Assembly: GCA_031277195.1 (NCBI GenBank)
Contig: JAITMU010000133.1
Span: forward strand, 1-7,852
DNA: 7,852 bases
Direction of reading: 5' to 3'
From: Gallionellaceae bacterium
GTDB taxonomy: Bacteria > Pseudomonadota > Gammaproteobacteria > Burkholderiales > Gallionellaceae
Part shown: positions 1 through 7,781 of the stretch, piece by piece
Layout of the letters: each line of letters begins with the position of its first letter
Numbering within the stretch: the first letter of the stretch is position 1
Program-made: the position numbers and the translations under genes
Notes under the pieces: generated by a model
What the model was told of the DNA's origin: nothing
Seen by the model: the letters and a program-made list of their open reading frames with translations, nothing else
Databases searched by the model: none

Positions 1-1
1 C

Positions 2-1027
2 ACGCCGCCCAGCTATCGTTTCGACATCGCCATCGAAGAAGACTTGATCGAAGAACTGGCGCGCGTCCACGGTTACGAAAACATTCCGCCTGCCAGCGTG
101 CAGGCGACCGCCGTGATGCTGCCTCAGTCGGAGGCGCGTCGTCGTCTACTTGATATTAAAAAAATCATGGTGTTGAGAGATTATCTTGAGACTGTGAATT
201 ATGCGTTTGTCGAGGCCGATTGGGAGCGCAAGCTCTACGGCAACGACGCGCCGGTTGCGTTGCAAAACCCCATCGCCAGTCAGATGAGCGTGATGCGCAG
301 CGGCTTGCTCGGCGGCTTGCTTGGCGTATTGAGCGCCAATCTGGCACGACGGCAACCGCGCGTGCGGCTGTTTGAAACGGGCGGTTGCTTTGCGCGCACG
401 GCGGACGGCTATACGCAGACGGAGCGTTTGGGCGGGTTGATTTACGGCGCGGCGTTGGCCGAGCAGTGGGGCGTTCCGGCGCGCAGCGTTGATTTTTTTG
501 ATGCGAAAGGCGATGTCGAAGCCCTGTTTTCCCCGGCGCGGCCTGAGTTTGTCGCCGCACCGCATCCGGCCTCGCATCCTGTGCGTTCGGCCAAGATTCT
601 GCTGAATGGGAAAACTGTCGGCTGGATCGGCGAACTGCATCCGCAGTGGCAGCATCACCATGATCTGCCGCAACCGGTCGTGTGGTTCGAGCTGGAGCTG
701 GATGCCTTGACGCAGGCCAAGCTGCCCGCAGCGGCAGAGCCGTCCCGCTTCCCGCCGGTGCGGCGCGATCTCGCGGTTGTGGTGGAGGAGCGCGTCGAAA
801 CGCAAACCTTGCTGAATGCCATGCAGGCCGCGCAAGCGCCGTATGTCGTGGAGTTGGCGCTGTTCGACCTGTACCGTGGCAAGGGGGTGGAGCAAGGGAA
901 AAAAAGCCTTGCTTTTAGAGTGTTATTGCAAGATACTCATAAAACCTTAACGGAAGCAGAGATTGATCAAAGTATGGCGCGTTTGGTGTCCGCATTGCAA
1001 AGCCAGGGCGCGCAGTTGCGTGTATGA
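2..1027 (+). CDS. pheT: Phenylalanyl-tRNA synthetase beta subunit, C-terminal 341 residues (5' end outside window)
   Basis: The beta chain of the cytoplasmic alpha2-beta2 enzyme that charges tRNA-Phe with phenylalanine. The reading frame is open from base 2 and enters mid-gene, so no start is seen; the TTG at 44 is internal. The fragment begins in the end of the B5 domain (SYRFDIAIEEDLIEELARVH, then GYENIP). It continues through the catalytic-like core (NYAFVEADWE, LQNPIASQMSVMRSGLL, VRLFETGGCF). It ends in the ferredoxin-fold anticodon-binding (FDX-ACB) domain, from SRFPPVRRDLAVVV to the C-terminus, including LFDLYRGKGV and KSLAFRVLLQD. Family members are about 790-800 residues, so a little over half is missing upstream. 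pheS should precede it. Its TGA stop lies just before the ihfA start and overlaps the ihfA Shine-Dalgarno. Two patches inside the gene (about 149-205 and 895-975) are unusually AT-rich. Confidence 0.97.
   Translation, partial: TPPSYRFDIAIEEDLIEELARVHGYENIPPASVQATAVMLPQSEARRRLLDIKKIMVLRDYLETVNYAFVEADWERKLYGNDAPVALQNPIASQMSVMRSGLLGGLLGVLSANLARRQPRVRLFETGGCFARTADGYTQTERLGGLIYGAALAEQWGVPARSVDFFDAKGDVEALFSPARPEFVAAPHPASHPVRSAKILLNGKTVGWIGELHPQWQHHHDLPQPVVWFELELDALTQAKLPAAAEPSRFPPVRRDLAVVVEERVETQTLLNAMQAAQAPYVVELALFDLYRGKGVEQGKKSLAFRVLLQDTHKTLTEAEIDQSMARLVSALQSQGAQLRV
909..937 (+). promoter_or_regulatory. Weak candidate internal promoter for ihfA inside pheT
   Basis: TTGCTT (909-914) and GATACT (932-937) are separated by 17 bp and lie in an AT-rich patch near the end of pheT. 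Each hexamer has only a partial match to the sigma-70 consensus. In E. coli ihfA is known to be transcribed both from the pheST operon and from its own promoter within pheT, so a promoter here would make sense. The motif match alone is weak. Confidence 0.25.
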
Positions 1028-1032
1028 AGGAG
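1027..1032 (+). promoter_or_regulatory. Shine-Dalgarno that decides the ihfA start
   Basis: AAGGAG lies 6 nt before the ATG at 1039. An in-frame ATG at 1024 exists but would place this strong ribosome binding site inside the coding sequence. The A at 1027 is also the last base of the pheT TGA stop, so termination of pheT and initiation of ihfA are probably coupled. Confidence 0.8.
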
Positions 1033-1038
1033 AAAATA

Positions 1039-1344
1039 ATGACGTTGACCAAGGCCGATTTGGCGGATTTGCTGTTTGAAAAAGTGGGGCTGAACAAGCG
1101 CGAAGCAAAAGACATGGTGGAATCGTTTTTTGAGGAAATCCGCGCTCAACTGGAGAAGGGCGAGAGCGTCAAGCTGTCCGGTTTCGGCAATTTCCAGTTG
1201 CGCGACAAACCGCAGCGTCCGGGTCGCAACCCCAAAACCGGCGAAGAAATTCCCATCACTGCGCGGCGCGTGGTGACTTTTCACCCCAGCCAGAAACTGA
1301 AGACCGTGGTAGAGAAGAACTATCATGGACAGCCGCATCTCTGA
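1039..1344 (+). CDS. ihfA: Integration host factor alpha subunit
   Basis: A nucleoid protein of 101 residues. It pairs with IHF-beta and bends DNA sharply at WATCAA-N4-TTR sites, acting in transcription, replication and recombination. The sequence MTLTKADLAD is the usual dimerisation helix start. LSGFGNF (46-52) and GRNPKTGE then IPITARRVVTF are the hallmark HU/IHF beta-arm residues. Pro65 in RNPKTG is the intercalating proline at the kink. The alpha identity rests on the position directly after pheT and on the ITARRVVTFHPSQKLK ending, rather than HU or IHF-beta. The start at 1039 is chosen over the in-frame ATG at 1024 because of the AAGGAG at 1027-1032. The last 20 bp overlap the start of the MerR-like gene, implying cotranscription. 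IhfA of other proteobacteria is about 99-105 residues, so the length is normal. Confidence 0.97.
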   Translation: MTLTKADLADLLFEKVGLNKREAKDMVESFFEEIRAQLEKGESVKLSGFGNFQLRDKPQRPGRNPKTGEEIPITARRVVTFHPSQKLKTVVEKNYHGQPHL

Positions 1345-1699
1345 TTCCGCGCTGCCGCCCATTCCGGCCAAAACTTATTTCACCATCGGTGAAGTAAGCG
1401 AGTTGTGCGGCGTAAAATCCCATGTGCTGCGTTATTGGGAACAGGAATTCACCCAGCTTCAACCGCTCAAGCGGCGCGGCAACCGGCGCTATTACCAGCG
1501 TCACGAAGTCCTGCTGATCCGCCGCATTCGTCAGTTGCTGTACACCGAAGGTTTCACCATCAGCGGCGCGCGCAGCCGCCTCGGCAATCATCCGCAGGTG
1601 ACGGAGCAGGACAACGCGCCTGCGCCGAAAGCCGCCAAGACCAATTTGTCGGAGTTGCGCCGTGAGTTGCGCGAGATTCTGGCGATGCTGCAGCGCTGA
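1325..1699 (+). CDS. Small MerR-family DNA-binding regulator (MlrA-like HTH), no effector domain
   Basis: A 124-residue protein with one MerR winged helix-turn-helix at about residues 17-86. It runs from YFTIGEVSELCGVKSHVLRY through WEQEF, the wing motif RRGNRRYY and then LLIRRIRQLLYTEGFTISGA. A short charged linker and a C-terminal helix (LSELRRELREILAMLQR) follow, fitting the antiparallel dimerisation helix of MerR proteins. There are no Cys or His clusters for metal binding and no ligand-binding domain. A gene of this type directly after ihfA is a conserved neighbour in beta- and gammaproteobacteria, usually annotated only as a MerR-family regulator; its target and signal are unknown to me. 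The ATG at 1325 overlaps the ihfA end by 20 bp and has only a weak purine stretch (AGAGAAG, 1311-1317) upstream, so translational coupling is likely. Confidence 0.9.
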   Translation: MDSRISDSALPPIPAKTYFTIGEVSELCGVKSHVLRYWEQEFTQLQPLKRRGNRRYYQRHEVLLIRRIRQLLYTEGFTISGARSRLGNHPQVTEQDNAPAPKAAKTNLSELRRELREILAMLQR

Positions 1700-1714
1700 T
1701 TTCCGTAGTTTTCG

Positions 1715-1744
1715 TTTCCATTAGCTGACATAACTTGTTATAAT
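1715..1744 (+). promoter_or_regulatory. Extended -10 sigma-70 promoter of the rimP operon with C-rich discriminator
   Basis: A perfect TATAAT (1739-1744) is preceded by TG at 1736-1737, giving the extended -10 form TGnTATAAT. The best -35 is TTTCCA (1715-1720; 4 of 6 consensus) at 18 bp. CTGACA at 1725-1730 looks better but is only 8 bp from the -10, so it cannot be the -35. Six C residues (1745-1750) fill the discriminator, and transcription should begin near 1751. A GC-rich discriminator is typical of stringently controlled promoters (ppGpp/DksA in E. coli), which fits a translation operon; that regulation is inferred. Confidence 0.75.
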
Positions 1745-1750
1745 CCCCCC

Positions 1751-1796
1751 GATTTTCAGATGGGCCTCGAGCCCGTTTTTTATTTGTGGGTACGAA
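1751..1796 (+). promoter_or_regulatory. rimP operon 5' leader, probable attenuator
   Basis: The inferred leader is only about 46 nt from the expected start site to the rimP ATG and contains a terminator-like hairpin. A rimP leader with an intrinsic terminator upstream of rimP-nusA-infB has been proposed from gammaproteobacterial comparisons (Rfam rimP leader), possibly as an autoregulatory attenuator. The match here is by position and architecture, not by a covariance-model search. GGGT at 1788-1791, at the weak rimP Shine-Dalgarno, could alternatively pair with the 3' arm GCCC of the hairpin, but four base pairs is weak support for a switch. Confidence 0.55.
1760..1785 (+). terminator. Intrinsic terminator-like hairpin just upstream of rimP
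   Basis: GGGC (1762-1765) pairs with GCCC (1771-1774) around the 5-nt loop CTCGA. It can be extended by a T-G wobble and an A-T pair. Six T (1776-1781), then A and three T, follow directly. The stem is short, so termination may be partial. It could both limit read-through from pheT-ihfA-merR and attenuate rimP transcription. No other terminator is visible between the MerR-like gene and rimP. Confidence 0.6.
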
Positions 1797-2225
1797 ATGA
1801 CGGATGTTGCCGCGCTGGTGGAGAAAACGCTGACCGGTTTGGGATATGAACTGGTTGATCTCGATGTGACCCGCGGCGGACTCATGCGGGTATTCATGGA
1901 CAAGCCCGGCGGTATCGGGCTGGAAGACTGTGAACGCGTCAGCAATCAGTTGGTGCGCTTGTTCACGGTCGAAAACATCTCGTATGAGCGTCTCGAAGTT
2001 TCCTCGCCGGGTCTGGATCGGCCATTGAAGAAAGAGGCGGATTTTGTTCGCTTCAAGGGCGAGAAGGCGCAGATCAAAGTGCGCATGCCGATGAACGGGC
2101 GCAAAAATTTTACCGGAACGCTGGGCGAAGTAAGCGACGGCGTGCTGCAACTGGAAGTGGACGGCAGTCCGGTGGCGATTGAGTTGTCGAATCTGGATAA
2201 GGCGAAGTTGGTGCCGGTGTTTTAA
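1797..2225 (+). CDS. rimP: Ribosome maturation factor RimP
   Basis: A 142-residue cytoplasmic factor that helps assemble the 30S subunit by binding S12 and S19 region intermediates. The N-terminal domain (about 1-75) carries the family signatures GYELVDLDVTRGG and YERLEVSSPGLDRPL (63-77). The C-terminal SH3/Sm-like beta-barrel (about 78-142) contains DFVRFKGEKAQIKV, NFTGTL and the final VAIELSNLDKAKLVP. The length is normal for the family, whose members are about 140-155 residues. The ATG at 1797 follows a weak Shine-Dalgarno (GTGGG, 1786-1790). It is the first gene of the rimP-nusA-infB-rbfA-truB operon, with its own promoter and leader. NusA follows after a 58-nt gap. Confidence 0.96.
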   Translation: MTDVAALVEKTLTGLGYELVDLDVTRGGLMRVFMDKPGGIGLEDCERVSNQLVRLFTVENISYERLEVSSPGLDRPLKKEADFVRFKGEKAQIKVRMPMNGRKNFTGTLGEVSDGVLQLEVDGSPVAIELSNLDKAKLVPVF

Positions 2226-2267
2226 GTTGTGGTGAGCGTAGCGAACCGCAACGGTGAGGATAGCGGA
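2226..2267 (+). repeat. rimP-nusA intercistronic hairpin and imperfect tandem repeat
   Basis: GTTGTGGT (2226-2233) pairs with ACCGCAAC (2245-2252), with one G-U wobble, around an 11-nt loop. Overlapping it is an imperfect 22-nt-period repeat: GGTGAGCGTAGCGAA (2231-2245) and GGTGAGGATAGCGGA (2253-2267), identical at 12 of 15 positions. There is no T-run, so it is not a classical terminator. It may be an RNA-processing or stability element, or a decayed dispersed repeat; the octamer GCGTAGCG recurs in the infB-rbfA repeat. Confidence 0.5.
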
Positions 2268-2271
2268 ATTT

Positions 2272-2276
2272 AGGAG
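2272..2276 (+). promoter_or_regulatory. Shine-Dalgarno that decides the nusA start
   Basis: AGGAG lies 7 nt before the ATG at 2284. The reading frame is open further upstream with a GTG at 2254, but that codon lies within the intercistronic repeat, has no ribosome binding site and would add residues not seen in the family. Confidence 0.8.
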
Positions 2277-2283
2277 CATTTTG

Positions 2284-3759
2284 ATGAGTCGAGAAATATT
2301 GTTGCTGGTGGATGCGCTGGCGCGCGAGAAAAACGTGGACAAGGAAATCGTGATCGGCGCGCTGGACTTGGCGGTGGCGTCGGCCACGAGAAAACGGTTT
2401 TCCGATGAGGAAGCCGATGTGCGCGTCAGCATTGACCGCGAAACAGGCGAGTACGATTCGTTCCGCCGCTGGCAGGTGATGGACGACGAGACGTTTGAAA
2501 CGCCCGATCTGCACATCAAGCTGGAAGAAGCGGAAAAGCGTCAGCCCGGCATCCAGCTTGGCGAGTTCATCGAGGAACCGCTGGAATCCATCGACTTCGG
2601 ACGCATCGGCGCGCAAGCCGCCAAGCAGGTGATCTTCCAGAAGATCCGCGACGCCGAGCGCGAGCAGATCCTCAACGATTTCCTCGCGCGCGATGAGCAT
2701 CTGGTGTCCGGCACGGTGAAACGCATCGAGCGCGGCAACGCCATCATCGAGTTCGGCAAGATTGAAGCGCTGCTGCCGCGCGATCAAATGATCCCGAAGG
2801 AAAACATGCGCACCGGCGACCGCGTGCGCGCGTATCTGCTGCGCGTTGATCGCGCACTACGCGGGCCGCAGATCATCCTGTCGCGCGTCACGCCGGAATT
2901 TCTGGTCAAGCTGTTCGAGCTGGAAGTGCCGGAAATCGAAGAAGGATTGCTCGACATCGTTAGCGCCGCGCGCGATCCCGGCGTGCGCGCCAAAATTTCG
3001 GTGCGTTCGCATGACGCGCGCATCGACCCGATCGGCACTTGCGTCGGCATGCGCGGCTCGCGTGTGCAGGCAGTGACCAACGAACTTGCGGGCGAGCGTG
3101 TGGACATCATCCTGTGGTCGGACGACCCCGCCACGCACGTCATCAACGCGCTGGCGCCAGCGGATGTCACCAGCATCGTGGTCGAAGAAGACAAGCACAG
3201 CATGGACGTGGTGGTCGAGGAGGAAAATCTCGCGCAGGCCATTGGTCGCGGCGGTCAGAACGTGCGGCTTGCCAGCGAATTGACCGGATGGGAACTCAAC
3301 ATCATGACGGTGGAAGAATCCGGTCAGAAGAACGAAGCCGAGTTTGCCAAAGTGCGCGACCTGTTCATGTCCAAGCTGGACGTGGATGAAGAAGTCGCCG
3401 ACATTCTGGTGCAGGAAGGTTTCAACACGCTGGAAGAAGTGGCGTATGTGCCGGAAGAAGAAATGCTGGAAATCGAAGCCTTCGATGAGGATACCGTCAA
3501 CGAACTGCGCAGCCGCGCGCGCAATTCGCTGTTGACGGCGGCCATCGTTCGCGAAGAACAGGTCGAGCACAACATCAAGGATCTGATGCAGATCGAGGGC
3601 ATGGATGAGGATACCGCGCGCGAGCTGGCAGGCAAGGGCGTCGGCACCCAGGATCAGCTTGCTGATCTGGACGCGGAAGAACTGGTCGAGATGACCGGAA
3701 TGGACGAGGAGCGCGCGAATCAGCTCATCATGACGGCGCGCGCGCCCTGGTTCGCCTGA
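2284..3759 (+). CDS. nusA: Transcription termination/antitermination factor NusA
   Basis: A 491-residue RNA polymerase-associated factor for pausing, intrinsic termination and rRNA antitermination. The N-terminal polymerase-binding domain (about 1-135) starts MSREILLLVDALAREKNVDK. The S1 domain (about 137-205) starts LVSGTVKRIERGNAIIEFG. KH1 has its GMRG loop at 255-258. KH2 has its GRGG loop at 321-324, in the context QAIGRGGQNVRLASELTGWE. Two C-terminal acidic repeats follow (about 359-420 and 433-491), beginning DLFMSKLDVDEEVADILVQE and DLMQIEGMDEDTARELAGKG. The double acidic repeat is typical of proteobacteria; in E. coli, AR2 contacts the alpha subunit C-terminal domain and AR1 contacts lambda N. 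The length is close to E. coli NusA (495). Its cotranscription with rimP and infB is the classical arrangement. The protein shows no defects. Confidence 0.98.
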   Translation: MSREILLLVDALAREKNVDKEIVIGALDLAVASATRKRFSDEEADVRVSIDRETGEYDSFRRWQVMDDETFETPDLHIKLEEAEKRQPGIQLGEFIEEPLESIDFGRIGAQAAKQVIFQKIRDAEREQILNDFLARDEHLVSGTVKRIERGNAIIEFGKIEALLPRDQMIPKENMRTGDRVRAYLLRVDRALRGPQIILSRVTPEFLVKLFELEVPEIEEGLLDIVSAARDPGVRAKISVRSHDARIDPIGTCVGMRGSRVQAVTNELAGERVDIILWSDDPATHVINALAPADVTSIVVEEDKHSMDVVVEEENLAQAIGRGGQNVRLASELTGWELNIMTVEESGQKNEAEFAKVRDLFMSKLDVDEEVADILVQEGFNTLEEVAYVPEEEMLEIEAFDEDTVNELRSRARNSLLTAAIVREEQVEHNIKDLMQIEGMDEDTARELAGKGVGTQDQLADLDAEELVEMTGMDEERANQLIMTARAPWFA

Positions 3760-3780
3760 GGCGGTGTTTAAGGGATAACG

Positions 3781-6324
<2,544 letters not shown>

Positions 6325-6325
6325 C

Positions 6326-6451
6326 CCGTCATTCCAGCGTAAGCTGGAATCCAGCAAAAAGATTCACCCCGCGTAGCGGACAAAACCGATGTTGTCTGGC
6401 TACGCCAGTTATGTTTAACAGGCTGGAATCCAGCTTGCGCTGGAATGACGG
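6326..6451. repeat. 126-bp nested inverted repeat (REPIN-like dispersed element) between infB and rbfA
   Basis: The outer arms are 30 nt each (6326-6355 and 6422-6451) and match as inverted copies at 28 of 30 positions. Each arm is itself a palindrome of the form ATTCCAGC-N4-GCTGGAAT, flanked outside by CCGTC and inside by CCAGC. The 66-nt spacer is also symmetric: GCGTAGC (6371-6377) with GCTACGC (6399-6405), and GACAA (6379-6383) with TTGTC (6392-6396), around loop AACCGATG. Paired inverted REP units with a spacer match the general layout of REPINs or small MITEs. No coding sequence is present. It fills most of the 149-nt gap and ends 22 nt before the rbfA ATG. Confidence 0.88.
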
Positions 6452-6473
6452 CTTTCTGATCTGACGACTATTC

Positions 6474-6827
6474 ATGCCCAAAGACTACGCCCGCACCGAC
6501 CGCATCAGCGAACAAATCCAGCGCGAACTGGCGGAGTTGCTGCGGCTGGAAGTGCGCGATCCGCGCGTGCGCATGGTGACGCTGACCGGCGTCGATGTCT
6601 CCCGCGATTATTCCCACGCCAAGATTTACTACACCACGCTGCAAGGCGAAAGCCCTGAAGTGCAGCAAGGTCTGGAACGCGCCAGCGGCTTTCTGCGCAG
6701 CCAGGTCGCGCACGCGATGAAACTGCGCGTCACACCGCAACTGCATTTCGTCTACGACGCCTCGGTGGAACGCGGCGCGCATTTGTCGCAATTGATCGAC
6801 GAAGCGAACAAGGGAGAAAGCTCCTAA
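6474..6827 (+). CDS. rbfA: Ribosome-binding factor A
   Basis: A 117-residue cold-shock-related factor that binds the 16S rRNA 5' helix region during late 30S maturation. It has a single type II KH domain. The start MPKDYARTDRISEQIQRELA is followed by EVRDPRV (26-32) and VTLTGVDVSRDYSHAKIYYT (35-54). The Ala-Ser-Gly helix kink (70-72), which replaces the usual KH GxxG, comes next in ERASGFLRSQVA, and then LRVTPQLHFVYD. The length is usual for the family. The ATG at 6474 is the only sensible start, because an in-frame TGA lies at 6462-6464. No purine-rich Shine-Dalgarno is visible between the repeat (ending 6451) and the ATG, so initiation may depend on other signals. It sits between infB and truB as in many proteobacteria, but with unusually long repeat-filled spacers. 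Confidence 0.96.
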   Translation: MPKDYARTDRISEQIQRELAELLRLEVRDPRVRMVTLTGVDVSRDYSHAKIYYTTLQGESPEVQQGLERASGFLRSQVAHAMKLRVTPQLHFVYDASVERGAHLSQLIDEANKGESS

Positions 6828-6830
6828 TTT

Positions 6831-6860
6831 CCGTCATTCCCGCTTTCGCGGGAATGACGG
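6831..6860. repeat. Perfect 30-bp palindrome between rbfA and truB
   Basis: Two 13-nt arms (CCGTCATTCCCGC and its exact complement) flank the loop TTTC. The outer CCGTCATTCC is shared with the arms of the 6326-6451 element, so this is a single unit of the same family with CCCGC/GCGGG in place of CCAGC/GCTGG in the stem. The core fits ATTCCC-N8-GGGAAT, the consensus I recall for neisserial dRS3 repeats. It starts 4 nt after the rbfA stop and ends 18 nt before truB. Without a T-run it is not a good intrinsic terminator. Confidence 0.9.
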
Positions 6861-6878
6861 GGTAGGGAATGAATTTTC

Positions 6879-7781
6879 ATGACCTCTACCAAACGCCCCC
6901 TGAACGGCGTCCTGCTGTTCGATAAACCGCTGCATTTAAGCTCCAACACCGCCATGCAGAAAGTCCGCCGTCTGTTCCGCGCCGAAAAGGCCGGACACAC
7001 CGGCACGCTCGACCCGCTCGCCACCGGCTTGCTGCCGATCTGCTTTGGCGAAGCGACGAAATTTTCTGCCGGAATGCTGGACGCAGACAAACGCTATCGC
7101 GCGCATCTGAAACTCGGTCAAACCAGTTCCACCGGCGACGCTGAAGGCGAGATCACCCAGACGGGCGGCGCATTGCCGGACGAGGCGCAAGCGCGCGCCA
7201 TCCTGTCGCGTTTCACCGGCGACATTGAACAAATTCCCCCGATGCACAGCGCGCTCAAACATCAAGGCAAGCCGCTGTACGAATACATCCGCAAAGGTGA
7301 AACCATCGACCGCCCGCCGCGTCGCGTGACGATTCATGAACTCACGCTGGAAAATTTCTCAGGCGACGAGATGACGCTGGACGTGCGTTGCAGCAAAGGC
7401 ACGTACATCCGCACGCTGGCCGAAGACATCGGCGCGGCGCTCGGTTGCGGCGCGCATCTGCTCGCATTGCGACGCACAGCCACCGCCGATTTCAAGCTGG
7501 ACGATGCGCTGACGCTGGAACAACTGGAAGCCATGAGCGAAACGCAACGCGACGCTTGCCTGTTGCCGGCGGATAGCCTGCTGTTGGAGTTGCCGATGCT
7601 GGAACTGGATGATGCGCAGGCGAAGCGCATGGCGCAAGGACAAAAACTGGCGGTGCAACCCGATGTGCCGGATGGAAACGTGCGCTTGTATCACGCGGGG
7701 AGTTTTATCGGTGTGGCGGAATTGCAGGAGGGCAGGCGGCTGGTTCCGAGAAGGTTGATGGCGGGGATCCCCTCACCCTAA
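6879..7781 (+). CDS. truB: tRNA pseudouridine(55) synthase TruB
   Basis: A 300-residue enzyme that isomerises U55 in the T-loop of tRNAs to pseudouridine and also acts as a tRNA folding chaperone. It starts MTSTKRPLNGVLLFDKPLHL. The catalytic motif GHTGTLDPLATGLLPICFGE has the nucleophile Asp45, and Tyr73 in DKRYRAHL is the expected active-site tyrosine. GQTSSTGDAEG, QIPPMHSALKHQGKPLYEY and VRCSKGTYIRTLAEDIGAAL are further family motifs. A PUA-like C-terminal region (about 235-296) ends VPRRLM. The ATG at 6879 has AGGGA (6864-6868) 10 nt upstream, just outside the palindrome. The last residues (ISOLEUCINE-Pro-Ser-Pro) and the TAA stop (7779-7781) run into a CTCACCCTAACCC dispersed repeat, so the native C-terminus was probably altered. 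E. coli TruB has 314 residues, so the catalytic and PUA parts look complete. rpsO commonly follows, outside this window. Confidence 0.97.
   Translation: MTSTKRPLNGVLLFDKPLHLSSNTAMQKVRRLFRAEKAGHTGTLDPLATGLLPICFGEATKFSAGMLDADKRYRAHLKLGQTSSTGDAEGEITQTGGALPDEAQARAILSRFTGDIEQIPPMHSALKHQGKPLYEYIRKGETIDRPPRRVTIHELTLENFSGDEMTLDVRCSKGTYIRTLAEDIGAALGCGAHLLALRRTATADFKLDDALTLEQLEAMSETQRDACLLPADSLLLELPMLELDDAQAKRMAQGQKLAVQPDVPDGNVRLYHAGSFIGVAELQEGRRLVPRRLMAGIPSP

Noticed and set aside
146..895. A 249-codon minus-strand open frame opposite pheT
   Set aside because: Shadow of the pheT coding frame; no family features, and pheT is unambiguous on the + strand.
964..977. Possible IHF binding site upstream of ihfA (GATCAA and following bases)
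   Set aside because: It misses the WATCAA-N4-TTR consensus at more than one position and lies inside conserved pheT codons; autoregulation cannot be argued from it.
1725..1730. CTGACA as the -35 of the rimP promoter
   Set aside because: Only 8 bp separate it from the TATAAT at 1739; a functional spacer is about 16-18 bp.
1700..1796. tRNA gene between the MerR-like gene and rimP
   Set aside because: tRNA genes often occur near these operons, but the gap has no cloverleaf arms, no T-loop GTTCGA-type sequence and is mostly promoter plus a small hairpin.
6831..6860. Intrinsic terminator between rbfA and truB
   Set aside because: The perfect hairpin is not followed by a T-run and truB begins 18 nt later with its own Shine-Dalgarno; it is better read as a dispersed repeat.
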